Shown here: in pieces, positions 27,084 through 35,252 of the stretch
How positions within the stretch are numbered: position 1 is the first letter of the stretch
Layout of the letters: each line of letters begins with the position of its first letter
Assembly: GCA_944321125.1 (NCBI GenBank)
Contig: CALUKD010000003.1
Location: forward strand, 62,001-126,000
Reading direction: 5' to 3'
Source: Candidatus Butyricimonas faecavium
GTDB lineage: Bacteria; Bacteroidota; Bacteroidia; Bacteroidales; Marinifilaceae
Length of the DNA: 64,000 bases
Notes under the pieces: model-generated
The model's database searches: none
The model's input: only the letters and a program-made list of their open reading frames with translations
What the model was told of the DNA's origin: nothing
Translations under genes and position numbers: made by a program

Positions 27084-28637
27084 TTAATAGATAATAGTTT
27101 CGACAGGTTCGCGTTCTGGCCGATTGTTTTTATTTAGGTCATTCTGAAAATCTAGTACTTCATGTGGGAATGCCAATGTATAAGCTTTGTCATTTACCTC
27201 TAATTCGTAAGTTCTAGTACGTACGGGAATAATATCTCCTATACGGAGTTCGAATTCGGTATAAGCATGACGATAGGTTTTTGATGACGGATATTGTTCA
27301 CAAGCAGCATGACGACGTAGATCAAACCACCGATGCCCTTCCAAGCATAGCTCACGTTGGCGTTCACGACGGATTAAATCGATAAGAGCGTTACCGCTTT
27401 CGTTAATGGTGGGTGCATTACGGAATCGTTTGGCTTGTAATGTAGCAAGAGCGTGACGGGCTTCATTTTCGTATCCTTCAAAGGCTGAAGCTTCCGCTAG
27501 ATTTAAGTAAGCTTCGGAAACACGAAACAGAAAATTGTCAGAAACACTACAGGCTTGTCCCCAATGAGAAACCCCCCATACTATTTTTCGGTAATAGTAC
27601 TCGTTTTCACTGCCATCTATATAAAAAGTTTTCCTTAAATCCTCAGGAGAATCGAAAGCTGCCAGTAAATCATCTGATATAAAGTAGGGTGTTTGTGATA
27701 TACCAGATTCGTTGCCGTTCAGATATGAATACAGCATATGTCCGCCCATGGAAAAAATTACTTCCGGAGATTCACTTGTGAACACACTTTCGTTACCTTC
27801 GAAGTTGTTTAAATCGGTTAGTGCATTGTTACGGTCAAGAACATGTTGAGCGTATATACGTGCGTTTTTATAATCCTGCATATAAAGATATACTCGACTT
27901 GTTAATAAGTAGACTGCTGTAATGTCTGCACGATAAATAGATTTAGGTATTGATTTTTCTAGACATTCTTCTGCCTTCTTTAAATCTTTCAAGATTTGTT
28001 GATAGACTTCTTCCACACTGCTACATGTGTAGTCCTTGTCTTCTATGTAAGAAGTTAGTTTCAGAGGTATTCCCGTTGTTTCTTTAGCTTCTGATGGTTT
28101 GTAAGGGGCTGCGTATAGGTTTACTAGATTGAAATAATATAGGGCACGTAGGAAATGAACCTCTCCTTCTATCCGAATTTTATCTGCAGCTTCATTTTCT
28201 CCTGTAATGCTTACATTATTTAGTTCATCGATAATCATATTGGAGACATTAATATACTGGTAAGTACTTTTCCAATAAGCATTTTCTGCTCCAACCGAAG
28301 TCCCTTTGGGATTCATACCGACATTTCGTTGCCAAGTGAAATATCCGAACATCTCGTTGAAAGCACCCGAATAAGCTCCGTCATCTGTTACGCTGTTCTG
28401 TCGAAGTTCGTCTGACATGAAATTAATGAAAGTGATATATCGTGTCGAATTTAAATTCACGGAATATTTGCTACTTGTTGTAATTTTAGCAACAGGAAGA
28501 TATGCACTTCCCAATAATAATTCATCAAGATCGGTAATGGTTTCCACTTTGGCCAATTCTTGTGAATACTCTTCTAAAAAATGGGTACAAGCGTTTAGGG
28601 TAAATAATAATATCCCGATAATAATGGTATTTTTCAT
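27084..28637 (-). CDS. SusD/RagB-family outer-membrane lipoprotein
   Basis: This 517-residue surface lipoprotein has its lipobox cysteine in LFTLNAC near residue 16. TPR-like helices of the SusD fold follow, with the conserved ALYYFNLVNLYAAPY segment, FLFRVSEAYLNLAEASA, and the near-C-terminal RRERQRELCLEGHRWFDLRR signature. It forms the lid on the SusC channel and binds the substrate before import. It lies 11 bases after the SusC gene. No glycoside hydrolase, lyase or sulfatase is encoded nearby, while peptidase and thioredoxin genes are, so a peptide ligand as in RagB is more likely than a glycan. Confidence 0.93.
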   Translation of the reverse strand: MKNTIIIGILLFTLNACTHFLEEYSQELAKVETITDLDELLLGSAYLPVAKITTSSKYSVNLNSTRYITFINFMSDELRQNSVTDDGAYSGAFNEMFGYFTWQRNVGMNPKGTSVGAENAYWKSTYQYINVSNMIIDELNNVSITGENEAADKIRIEGEVHFLRALYYFNLVNLYAAPYKPSEAKETTGIPLKLTSYIEDKDYTCSSVEEVYQQILKDLKKAEECLEKSIPKSIYRADITAVYLLTSRVYLYMQDYKNARIYAQHVLDRNNALTDLNNFEGNESVFTSESPEVIFSMGGHMLYSYLNGNESGISQTPYFISDDLLAAFDSPEDLRKTFYIDGSENEYYYRKIVWGVSHWGQACSVSDNFLFRVSEAYLNLAEASAFEGYENEARHALATLQAKRFRNAPTINESGNALIDLIRRERQRELCLEGHRWFDLRRHAACEQYPSSKTYRHAYTEFELRIGDIIPVRTRTYELEVNDKAYTLAFPHEVLDFQNDLNKNNRPEREPVETIIY

Positions 28638-28648
28638 GTATTTTATTT

Positions 28649-31600
28649 TTAGAATGAAACACTTAGACTGAACGAGTAAGTCGGACGTTCCGATAATTGG
28701 ATTTCACTAAATCCGCCTTGTGTTGGGGTCTGTCCCCTTAGTTTACTTGAACACAAGGTGAAAAGGTTTGTTCCCGATAGTGTGATTGCTAACCGAGATA
28801 TTCCCATTCGGGATAAAAGTTGCTTACCGAGCTCGTAAGTCAAATTTAAACTCGAACATTTCAAGTAATTAGCACTGACAACCCGAATGTCTGAGTAATC
28901 ATACATTGTCCATGCACTGGTCGCAAATGTTTGTATATCGCTATATGTACTGGAATAATGACTGCTATATTTGCGATATGATTCTTGATTGCTGGATATC
29001 AAAGCGGGAATATTAGTATGTTTTTCATCTCCGGGGCGTTGCCAACGTTTTAAAAAATCACGATTCACGTTGAATTCCGGCTTAATAGTAGAATCAAACA
29101 ATCGAAATAACCGAGTTTTAGCTCCTAAACTATACGAAAACATACCGCTTAATCGTAAATTCTTATATTTTATATTAGTGCTTAATCCTCCTGATATATC
29201 GGGTTCTCTATTGCCCGAAGGGGTCAGCACGCGAATGAATGTCTCGTATTTACTTAAACCACTTAATAAATGACGGTTATTTTGCATATCATCAAATAGG
29301 GGGCCTCCGTCTATTGGACTTAAACCGATAAATTTGTAAGAATAGAATGTATTAATGGCTTTTCCTTTCACGACAGCGGTTCCCTTCAAAAATTGATTGT
29401 ACGTATAGGTTTGGGCACTAGGTTCATTTTTTATTTTGTTATAATTCTGCGAAAATGATAGGGACAACAACCAACGCCAATTTTTATTTGTAACAGGAAT
29501 AGTTGTGATATCTACACTATATCCCTTATTTTCAACATCTCCCCCGTTAATAATATAGGAGTCAACACCATTAATTAACGCAACGTCTTTTGACATAAAA
29601 GCATCTTTTGTATGCTTGTAATAATACTGTGTTTCTAGCTGTATACGTCGTTTAAAAAGAGATAATGTAAGGCCAGTATTCAGAGAAGAGGTTTTTTCCC
29701 ATTTTAGATTTGGGTTGGGATTACGTACCACTTGAGATACGTTTTCGTTATAGTAAGGATCAAGGGGTAACTTCTCAATAATCATTACTGGAGATTGATC
29801 ATCCAGCATATTCCCTTGATATCCGAATGAAGCTTTTAATCTTATATAATCAATCCACTCGGTTTGTAATGTTTCATGTTCCGAAAGATTGTAGGATCCC
29901 GATACAGACCAAATCGGTAAAAATGTATTATTGCTCTGATCTCCGAATTTGTTTGAACCGTCCATACGAGCATTGGCATTTACGGTAAAGTAATTGCGAT
30001 AACTATATGATACTGTGGCATATTCTGACAACATATTTGTTAGATTGTCTGTCGAAGTCGGAACATTCTTAGCAAGCCACGTTGCATAATGAGGATAGTC
30101 TGTCGTACTGATTTCTGCGACAAACTTTTTTCCTCTATCCCTATAATATCCTCTATGTACACTCCTGAAACCATTATAGCGAGAAGAGTTAACTTCAAAG
30201 CCAGCACTTGCATTGATATTGTGTTGATTATCTAAACCAAAATATTTGTTTAGATTCATCTGTAGACGAATAGTATAACTGTTCGTTCGGGTTGTATTAT
30301 TAGATAATTCTCCCCCAAAAGGGAGTGTCGTGGTTCCCGCTTCTCCGGTTTTAGGAAGTATACCATATTCAGTTCCCCTATATTTAGATGCATAAAAACT
30401 TTTTTCTCCCCACCAGCCTTCTATTGTCGCATTAGAATTTGAATAAGAAATAATTGCGTTGGCATCTAACCAAGTAGTGAAATTGAATCTAAGATTAGTA
30501 TTGAGAGTAATTCCCGATGTATTTTGATGAGAATAACTATTATCTAATTCGTTCATTATATTATATTTTTTCGTACTTGTTGAATAATTACCATCTAGTT
30601 TGTTATAATAGTAATATTCTCCATTTTCATCGTAGGCTGGGATTGTACGACTAGTATTATAAGCGTAATCAATAGGATTAATACTACTTTGATTGTATTT
30701 CCGTTCACTGACGTTACCTAGCATTTGGAAAGAAGCCGTGAACCATTTATTCAAAGTGGTTTCCATTTTTAGGGTTGCAGTATAACGTTGGTTATAGTTT
30801 CCTTTGATTACGTCATTGTCTCTCGAAAAGCCTATGGAGGAATAATAACGTGTTTTTTCCGAACCACCAGAGATGCTTATCGTGTGCTGATGTGAGAATG
30901 TATCTTCTGTCAGTAGGTCAAACCAATCTGTATTTATTGTTTCTAAGTGGGAAACCTCTTCGGCGAATGTCTTTTCATCGATATTTCCTATGTAAAGTTC
31001 ATTCAGTAGTCCTTCGTAGCCTACGTAATTAATATTTGAAGGATATACGTAATGTTGTTCGGATAATTCGCGAGAAAATTGAATCCGTTCTTTTGAATTC
31101 ATCAGGTTGATCTTTCGATCTGTATAACGGGGACGTTGACGAAAAGTTACACTCATATTGTAACTGATTATTGGAGTTCCGACTCGTCCTTTTTTAGTGG
31201 TAATTACAATTACCCCATTAGCGGCTTTTGCACCGTATAAAGCAGTTGCAGCAGCATCTTTCAATACATCTAAACGTTCGATATCCTGTGGATTAAGGCC
31301 CGCAATAGCGTTGCCGATACGGTTGATATAATCCGGATCATTTAATTCATCTGCAGAAATAGGTACGGGATCTTGTACTATAATTCCGTCTACAACCCAT
31401 AGGGGTTCCCGGTTCCCAATGAGTGTTGAAGTCCCTCGGATACGAATTTTCGGGGCAACTCCTACCTCTCCTGAATTATTCATGAGAATCATGTCAGAAA
31501 TGCGTCCCTCCAGCATCTGATCTATAGAAGTAGCCCCCGGTATCATAATGTCATCCATATTTACAGTTGTGATAGCACTTGTTGATTTTCTTTTATCAAT

Positions 31601-32239
31601 CACTTGGTAGCCCGTTACCACAACTTCTTCCATCTCTTGTGTATCCTCTTCCATTATAATATTCATCGGCTTGTTAAAAGTGGCTGTAACTTCTTGCGTT
31701 TTCATTCCGATAAAAGAGAAAACAAGAATAATTTTTTCTTGAGATTTAACATTTAGAACAAATTTTCCTTGAGAATCTGTTGACACTCCGGTTGTACTAC
31801 CTTTGATGATAACAGTAACTCCCGGAAGTGGTACACCTTGTTTGTCTTTGACTGTTCCCGATAGTTTAATTTGTTGTTGTTCTTGTGTAAGGATTTTGTT
31901 GATCACAAATACCCCATTTACAAGTTTAAACGTCAATGGTGTATTTTCCAATATTTTTTTTAGCACCATGGTAATTTCCTCTTCTTGAAATACAACATCG
32001 GCACACTTAACCTGTTTCGTATAGTCTGCATCGTATAGCATGCGAACTCCGGTTTGGTTCTTTAATTGTTGTAACACCGTGTAAAGATTCATGTTCTTCA
32101 CCTTTAACGAGACTTTTTGTGAAGAAGCTTCTGCATAGAAGCAGAATAACAATACAAATAATACTGTAATTCTCATTTTTTGTAAAAATTTTTTCACCTC
32201 ATGCGGACACTTCCGCATGTTTAGTGGATTTTTTTTCAT
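28649..32239 (-). CDS. SusC/RagA-family TonB-dependent transporter with signalling domain
   Basis: This 1196-residue outer-membrane transporter, from the start at 32239, has four parts. A signal peptide ends near FYAEASS. An STN (secretin/TonB short N-terminal) domain at about residues 45-110 talks to FecR. A carboxypeptidase-D-regulatory-like domain reads LSGTVKDKQGVPLPGVTVI. The SusC plug has RIRGTSTLIGN and GVIVITTKKGR, and a 22-stranded barrel ends at SLSVSF. It imports a substrate captured by SusD using TonB energy and signals occupancy to FecR. In-frame codons up to 32302 lie in the leader and do not extend the signal peptide sensibly. Confidence 0.93.
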   Translation of the reverse strand: MKKNPLNMRKCPHEVKKFLQKMRITVLFVLLFCFYAEASSQKVSLKVKNMNLYTVLQQLKNQTGVRMLYDADYTKQVKCADVVFQEEEITMVLKKILENTPLTFKLVNGVFVINKILTQEQQQIKLSGTVKDKQGVPLPGVTVIIKGSTTGVSTDSQGKFVLNVKSQEKIILVFSFIGMKTQEVTATFNKPMNIIMEEDTQEMEEVVVTGYQVIDKRKSTSAITTVNMDDIMIPGATSIDQMLEGRISDMILMNNSGEVGVAPKIRIRGTSTLIGNREPLWVVDGIIVQDPVPISADELNDPDYINRIGNAIAGLNPQDIERLDVLKDAAATALYGAKAANGVIVITTKKGRVGTPIISYNMSVTFRQRPRYTDRKINLMNSKERIQFSRELSEQHYVYPSNINYVGYEGLLNELYIGNIDEKTFAEEVSHLETINTDWFDLLTEDTFSHQHTISISGGSEKTRYYSSIGFSRDNDVIKGNYNQRYTATLKMETTLNKWFTASFQMLGNVSERKYNQSSINPIDYAYNTSRTIPAYDENGEYYYYNKLDGNYSTSTKKYNIMNELDNSYSHQNTSGITLNTNLRFNFTTWLDANAIISYSNSNATIEGWWGEKSFYASKYRGTEYGILPKTGEAGTTTLPFGGELSNNTTRTNSYTIRLQMNLNKYFGLDNQHNINASAGFEVNSSRYNGFRSVHRGYYRDRGKKFVAEISTTDYPHYATWLAKNVPTSTDNLTNMLSEYATVSYSYRNYFTVNANARMDGSNKFGDQSNNTFLPIWSVSGSYNLSEHETLQTEWIDYIRLKASFGYQGNMLDDQSPVMIIEKLPLDPYYNENVSQVVRNPNPNLKWEKTSSLNTGLTLSLFKRRIQLETQYYYKHTKDAFMSKDVALINGVDSYIINGGDVENKGYSVDITTIPVTNKNWRWLLSLSFSQNYNKIKNEPSAQTYTYNQFLKGTAVVKGKAINTFYSYKFIGLSPIDGGPLFDDMQNNRHLLSGLSKYETFIRVLTPSGNREPDISGGLSTNIKYKNLRLSGMFSYSLGAKTRLFRLFDSTIKPEFNVNRDFLKRWQRPGDEKHTNIPALISSNQESYRKYSSHYSSTYSDIQTFATSAWTMYDYSDIRVVSANYLKCSSLNLTYELGKQLLSRMGISRLAITLSGTNLFTLCSSKLRGQTPTQGGFSEIQLSERPTYSFSLSVSF

Positions 32240-32281
32240 AATTTTGAATGTTAGTTGATTTATAATATTAACTGAATTCAT

Positions 32282-32316
32282 AAGCCCCGTGATAGGCGCC
32301 AACCAGAACGGGGCTT
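32282..32316 (-). promoter_or_regulatory. Hairpin between fecR and susC (first locus)
   Basis: The perfect 9-base arms AAGCCCCGT (32282-32290) and ACGGGGCTT (32308-32316) enclose a 17-base loop. It begins 5 bases after the fecR stop in the minus-strand transcript and lies 42 bases before the susC start. No U-tract follows on the minus strand, so it could be an attenuator, an RNA processing or stability element, or a weak terminator. Confidence 0.65.
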
Positions 32317-32321
32317 TTCGT

Positions 32322-33452
32322 TTATTTATTTAATTGTCTTACGATGATTTTGTGTCCATAAATGTCGAATTTTATGTTTGTTCCTGTTTCGAATAATTCC
32401 AAAAATGACTCGATTTTTGCATATTTTTCGATTGTTCCGGAGAAATGACGCTGTTTCAATTCATCTGATTTGAAATCAATTTCTATATTATACCAACGGG
32501 ATAATGTAGCCATAATATTTTCAAGCGTCTCGTCTTCAAAGCAGAACAAGTTGTTTTTCCATGCCGTGTATTGGTAGACATCTACTTTTTGGATAGATAA
32601 CTGATTTGTCGTTGCATCATAAATAAGTTGTTGCGAGGGATATAGTACCACGGAATCTCCATTTTGTGTATTGAAACGGACTTCCCCTTCTACGAGAGTC
32701 ACTTGCGGTTTATTTGGGTTATAATCAGAAATACAGAATTCTGTTCCCAGCACAGTAATTTCTCCTTGAGTTAATCTAACTACAAAGGGTGTTTGGGGAT
32801 TATGGCTTACATCAAAGTAAACTTCTCCTTTGCAATATACTATTCGATTATACTTATCAAAATGAGTTGGGAAGCGTAATTCCGACTCTGAATTCAACCA
32901 TACTTGAGTCCCGTCTGATAGTGTTAGGTTGTATTCTCCTCCACGAGGGACACTTAGCGTGTGGTATTCTATTTTTTCTTGTTTGGCTGAAAGGGTGTCT
33001 GATGCAACAATTAAACCTGAAGAATCAATTTGAAGTTTACTATTCTTGATTTGGATGACTTCCGACGATTCCCGAATATCCCGACTTGTTCCATCTGATA
33101 ATAGCAGGGTGGCTTTTTTGTTTCCCGGCTCTATCGTTGTCGGAGGGGATACTTGCGGTTTCTCCTGTAAGAAAAATAAAGAAATCATCAGGATAATACT
33201 TGCTGCGATACTACTATAAGTTATCCATTGACGATGCCGGTATTTCAGGTCTCGTAATTTTCGGAATGCTTTATCTGCGTCATATTTCAGGGCTTTCTCT
33301 GATTCTTTGGTAAGAGTGTCCCAACTTTTATATTTGCCTGTCAAAGCATGATATTCTTCCGGTGTTGACCGGTTAGATTTTTTTTCATTTTGCAGTAAAA
33401 TCTTCTTTAGAAATTCTCCAGCAATTTCGTCTATTTCATCCCAATGAGCCAT
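32322..33452 (-). CDS. FecR-family anti-sigma factor
   Basis: This 376-residue inner-membrane regulator has a cytoplasmic N-terminal part of about 75 residues that binds the sigma factor. One membrane helix lies near residues 76-94 (SSIAASIILMISLFFL). The periplasmic part holds the FecR domain (LSVPRGGEYNLTLSDGTQVWLNSESELRFP, quoted only in part here as GGEYNLTLSDGTQVWLNS) and a C-terminal STN-like domain with TLSRWYNIEI. It should hold the adjacent ECF sigma inactive until the SusC STN domain reports substrate. It is 67 bases after the sigma gene and is followed by a hairpin before susC. Confidence 0.92.
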   Translation of the reverse strand: MAHWDEIDEIAGEFLKKILLQNEKKSNRSTPEEYHALTGKYKSWDTLTKESEKALKYDADKAFRKLRDLKYRHRQWITYSSIAASIILMISLFFLQEKPQVSPPTTIEPGNKKATLLLSDGTSRDIRESSEVIQIKNSKLQIDSSGLIVASDTLSAKQEKIEYHTLSVPRGGEYNLTLSDGTQVWLNSESELRFPTHFDKYNRIVYCKGEVYFDVSHNPQTPFVVRLTQGEITVLGTEFCISDYNPNKPQVTLVEGEVRFNTQNGDSVVLYPSQQLIYDATTNQLSIQKVDVYQYTAWKNNLFCFEDETLENIMATLSRWYNIEIDFKSDELKQRHFSGTIEKYAKIESFLELFETGTNIKFDIYGHKIIVRQLNK

Positions 33453-33519
33453 AACAAGTATTTAATTTTCTAATAAACACCGTAGGATGAAAAACGGGTA
33501 ACAAGAATAACAAAAAAAA

Positions 33520-34101
33520 TTAAAATAAATGAGGGAAGGATATTACGAGTAAAATATTCCAACACTCACCGAGTTCTTTCCGAATTGTAGAATAAGCTCT
33601 TTTCTTTTGCATTTTAACTGCATTTTCTGAGACACTTAAAATTTGGGCTATTTCTTTTATTTTCTTTCCATCGATACTCAATTGCATGATCTTTTGTTGT
33701 TGAGGGGATAATCGAGTTAAAATAGATCGAAATTTATGCAATAATTCTTCCTCGATGGCCATGTCTACCGCCTCTTCTTCCATTTGAGTCTCTTGCATGG
33801 TATCCCAAAAAACCAAGTGTAATTTATTTGTACGACTCTGATTACGTAAGCTATTCAATGATCTGGAATAAACAGTTTTATAGAGCCAGCTTGTGAGTGT
33901 TTTTACGTTAGGGAACGAGACCGAAGAATCCCATAAAGAAATGAGACATTCTTGCACTATGTCTTCTACATTACCTTCGTTATGCGTTATTTGGGCGGCA
34001 TAATTGCATAACGCCGGATAGTAATTACGATATAATTTTTTCCAAGCAATTTCTTTTTTCGTATTTATATCCGATATGAATCTAAGCTCATCATCGTGCA
34101 T
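33520..34101 (-). CDS. ECF RNA polymerase sigma-70 factor
   Basis: This 193-residue ECF sigma factor has region 2 at about residues 20-90 (YYPALCNYAAQIT, VEDIVQECLISLW) and region 4 at about 130-180 (LSPQQQKIMQLSIDGKKIKE, ending in a helix-turn-helix). It is expected to direct transcription of the SusCD operon when released by the FecR protein encoded next. The start is only 22 bases after the lspA stop. A weak -7-like ATTCTTTG lies at the lspA 3' end on the minus strand, so its own promoter is uncertain and readthrough from the ileS-lspA transcript is possible. Confidence 0.93.
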   Translation of the reverse strand: MHDDELRFISDINTKKEIAWKKLYRNYYPALCNYAAQITHNEGNVEDIVQECLISLWDSSVSFPNVKTLTSWLYKTVYSRSLNSLRNQSRTNKLHLVFWDTMQETQMEEEAVDMAIEEELLHKFRSILTRLSPQQQKIMQLSIDGKKIKEIAQILSVSENAVKMQKKRAYSTIRKELGECWNILLVISFPHLF

Positions 34102-34123
34102 GGAAAATCATTTAATGGTTAAA

Positions 34124-34735
34124 TTATTTCTTCGATGCAAAGAATTTCCGATAGAAAAGCAACAGAATGAGTACTCCGATTGTGATATACGAGTCTGCCA
34201 AGTTAAATACCGGGCGGAAGAACACGAAAAAATCACCTCCCCATATCGGGAGCCACTGGGGCAGAAAGCCCTCGTAAAGTGGAAAATAAAGCATATCTAC
34301 CACTTTGCCATGCAAGAACGAAGAATAACCTCCTCCTTGAGGGAACATAGTTGCTACTTGTGAATAACTGTCACTGAAAATCATTCCGTAGAATGTACTG
34401 TCGATGATATTACCCACGGCTCCGCAAAAGATTAACCCGAAAGAGAGAATTACTCCCATGGGGGCTTTTTCTTTGATGAGGCGTCCTAGGTACCAAGCGA
34501 TACCTACTGCGGCAATTAAACGGAATACACTTAAAACGGTTTTTCCCCACTTACCACCCCCAAGTTCCATCCCGAAGGCCATCCCGTTATTTTCAATAAA
34601 ATGAATTTTGAACCAGTCTCCAAAGACACTGAATTCGTCCCCGATCATCATGTGGGTTTTGATCCAAATTTTGACAGCTTGATCAATGACTAATAGGGCG
34701 ATAATAAAAATAATAAGCTTTTTCCGCGTACTCAT
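34124..34735 (-). CDS. lspA: Lipoprotein signal peptidase (signal peptidase II)
   Basis: This 203-residue inner-membrane aspartyl peptidase cleaves the signal peptide of prolipoproteins ahead of the lipidated cysteine. It has four predicted membrane helices and the motifs IENNGMAFGM, GAVGNIIDS and FNLADSYITIG. The two catalytic aspartates are those of GNIID and FNLAD. Length is slightly above the usual 160-180 residues because of an insert near VATMFPQGGGYSS, common in Bacteroidota. It follows the DksA-like gene by 42 bases in an ileS - dksA-like - lspA order often seen in this phylum. Confidence 0.96.
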   Translation of the reverse strand: MSTRKKLIIFIIALLVIDQAVKIWIKTHMMIGDEFSVFGDWFKIHFIENNGMAFGMELGGGKWGKTVLSVFRLIAAVGIAWYLGRLIKEKAPMGVILSFGLIFCGAVGNIIDSTFYGMIFSDSYSQVATMFPQGGGYSSFLHGKVVDMLYFPLYEGFLPQWLPIWGGDFFVFFRPVFNLADSYITIGVLILLLFYRKFFASKK

Positions 34736-34777
34736 CTGTTTGATAAAATTTTAAAACGACTCCTAATCGCAACGCGA

Positions 34778-35158
34778 TTAAGAGTCTTGTCCCATTTTAG
34801 CGTCCATACTCAATGTTGCATGAGGTACGGCACGTAATCTTTCTTTAGAGATCAGTTTTCCGGTTACCCGGCAGATCCCGTAGGTTTTATTTTCAATTCG
34901 TACTAGTGCAGCTTCCAAGTGGGCAATGAATTTTGCCTGTCGTTGGGCTAGTCGACCGGCTTCCTCTTTAGAAAGAACAGATGCGCCTTCCTCTAAGACT
35001 TTAAAAGTAGGAGAAGTATCGGCGATATCATTCCCATCGCTGCCGGAGATCGAGGCTTTCAATACCTCGTAATCTCTTTTTGCCTTTTCGAGTTTTTCAA
35101 GAATCAATTCTTTGAATTCTTGCAACTCTTCATCCGAATATCTAGTTTTCTCGGCCAT
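34778..35158 (-). CDS. TraR/DksA-family regulator with reduced zinc finger
   Basis: This 126-residue protein begins MAEKTRYSDEEL. It has a coiled-coil part (about residues 8-70) and a C-terminal DksA/TraR zinc-finger region reading YGICRVTGKLISKERL. Only one of the four zinc cysteines of classical DksA remains, the others being Thr, Ser and Ala. It probably binds the RNA polymerase secondary channel and adjusts transcription initiation. An in-frame upstream extension to 35311 overlaps the ileS 3' end and has no family similarity, so the start at 35158 was chosen. It lies between ileS and lspA in an operon. Confidence 0.9.
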   Translation of the reverse strand: MAEKTRYSDEELQEFKELILEKLEKAKRDYEVLKASISGSDGNDIADTSPTFKVLEEGASVLSKEEAGRLAQRQAKFIAHLEAALVRIENKTYGICRVTGKLISKERLRAVPHATLSMDAKMGQDS

Positions 35159-35252
35159 AGTTGTAAAGTTTTTGTCTAAGTTAATAAAAAATCCGTTATG
35201 TAATCTTTTCCGTGGAAAAATATCCACTTTTACTTGAGACAAGGGGAAGAGG

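Noticed and set aside
18563..34101. Classical polysaccharide utilisation locus
   Set aside because: SusC and SusD are present, but no glycoside hydrolase, lyase, sulfatase or carbohydrate esterase is encoded nearby.
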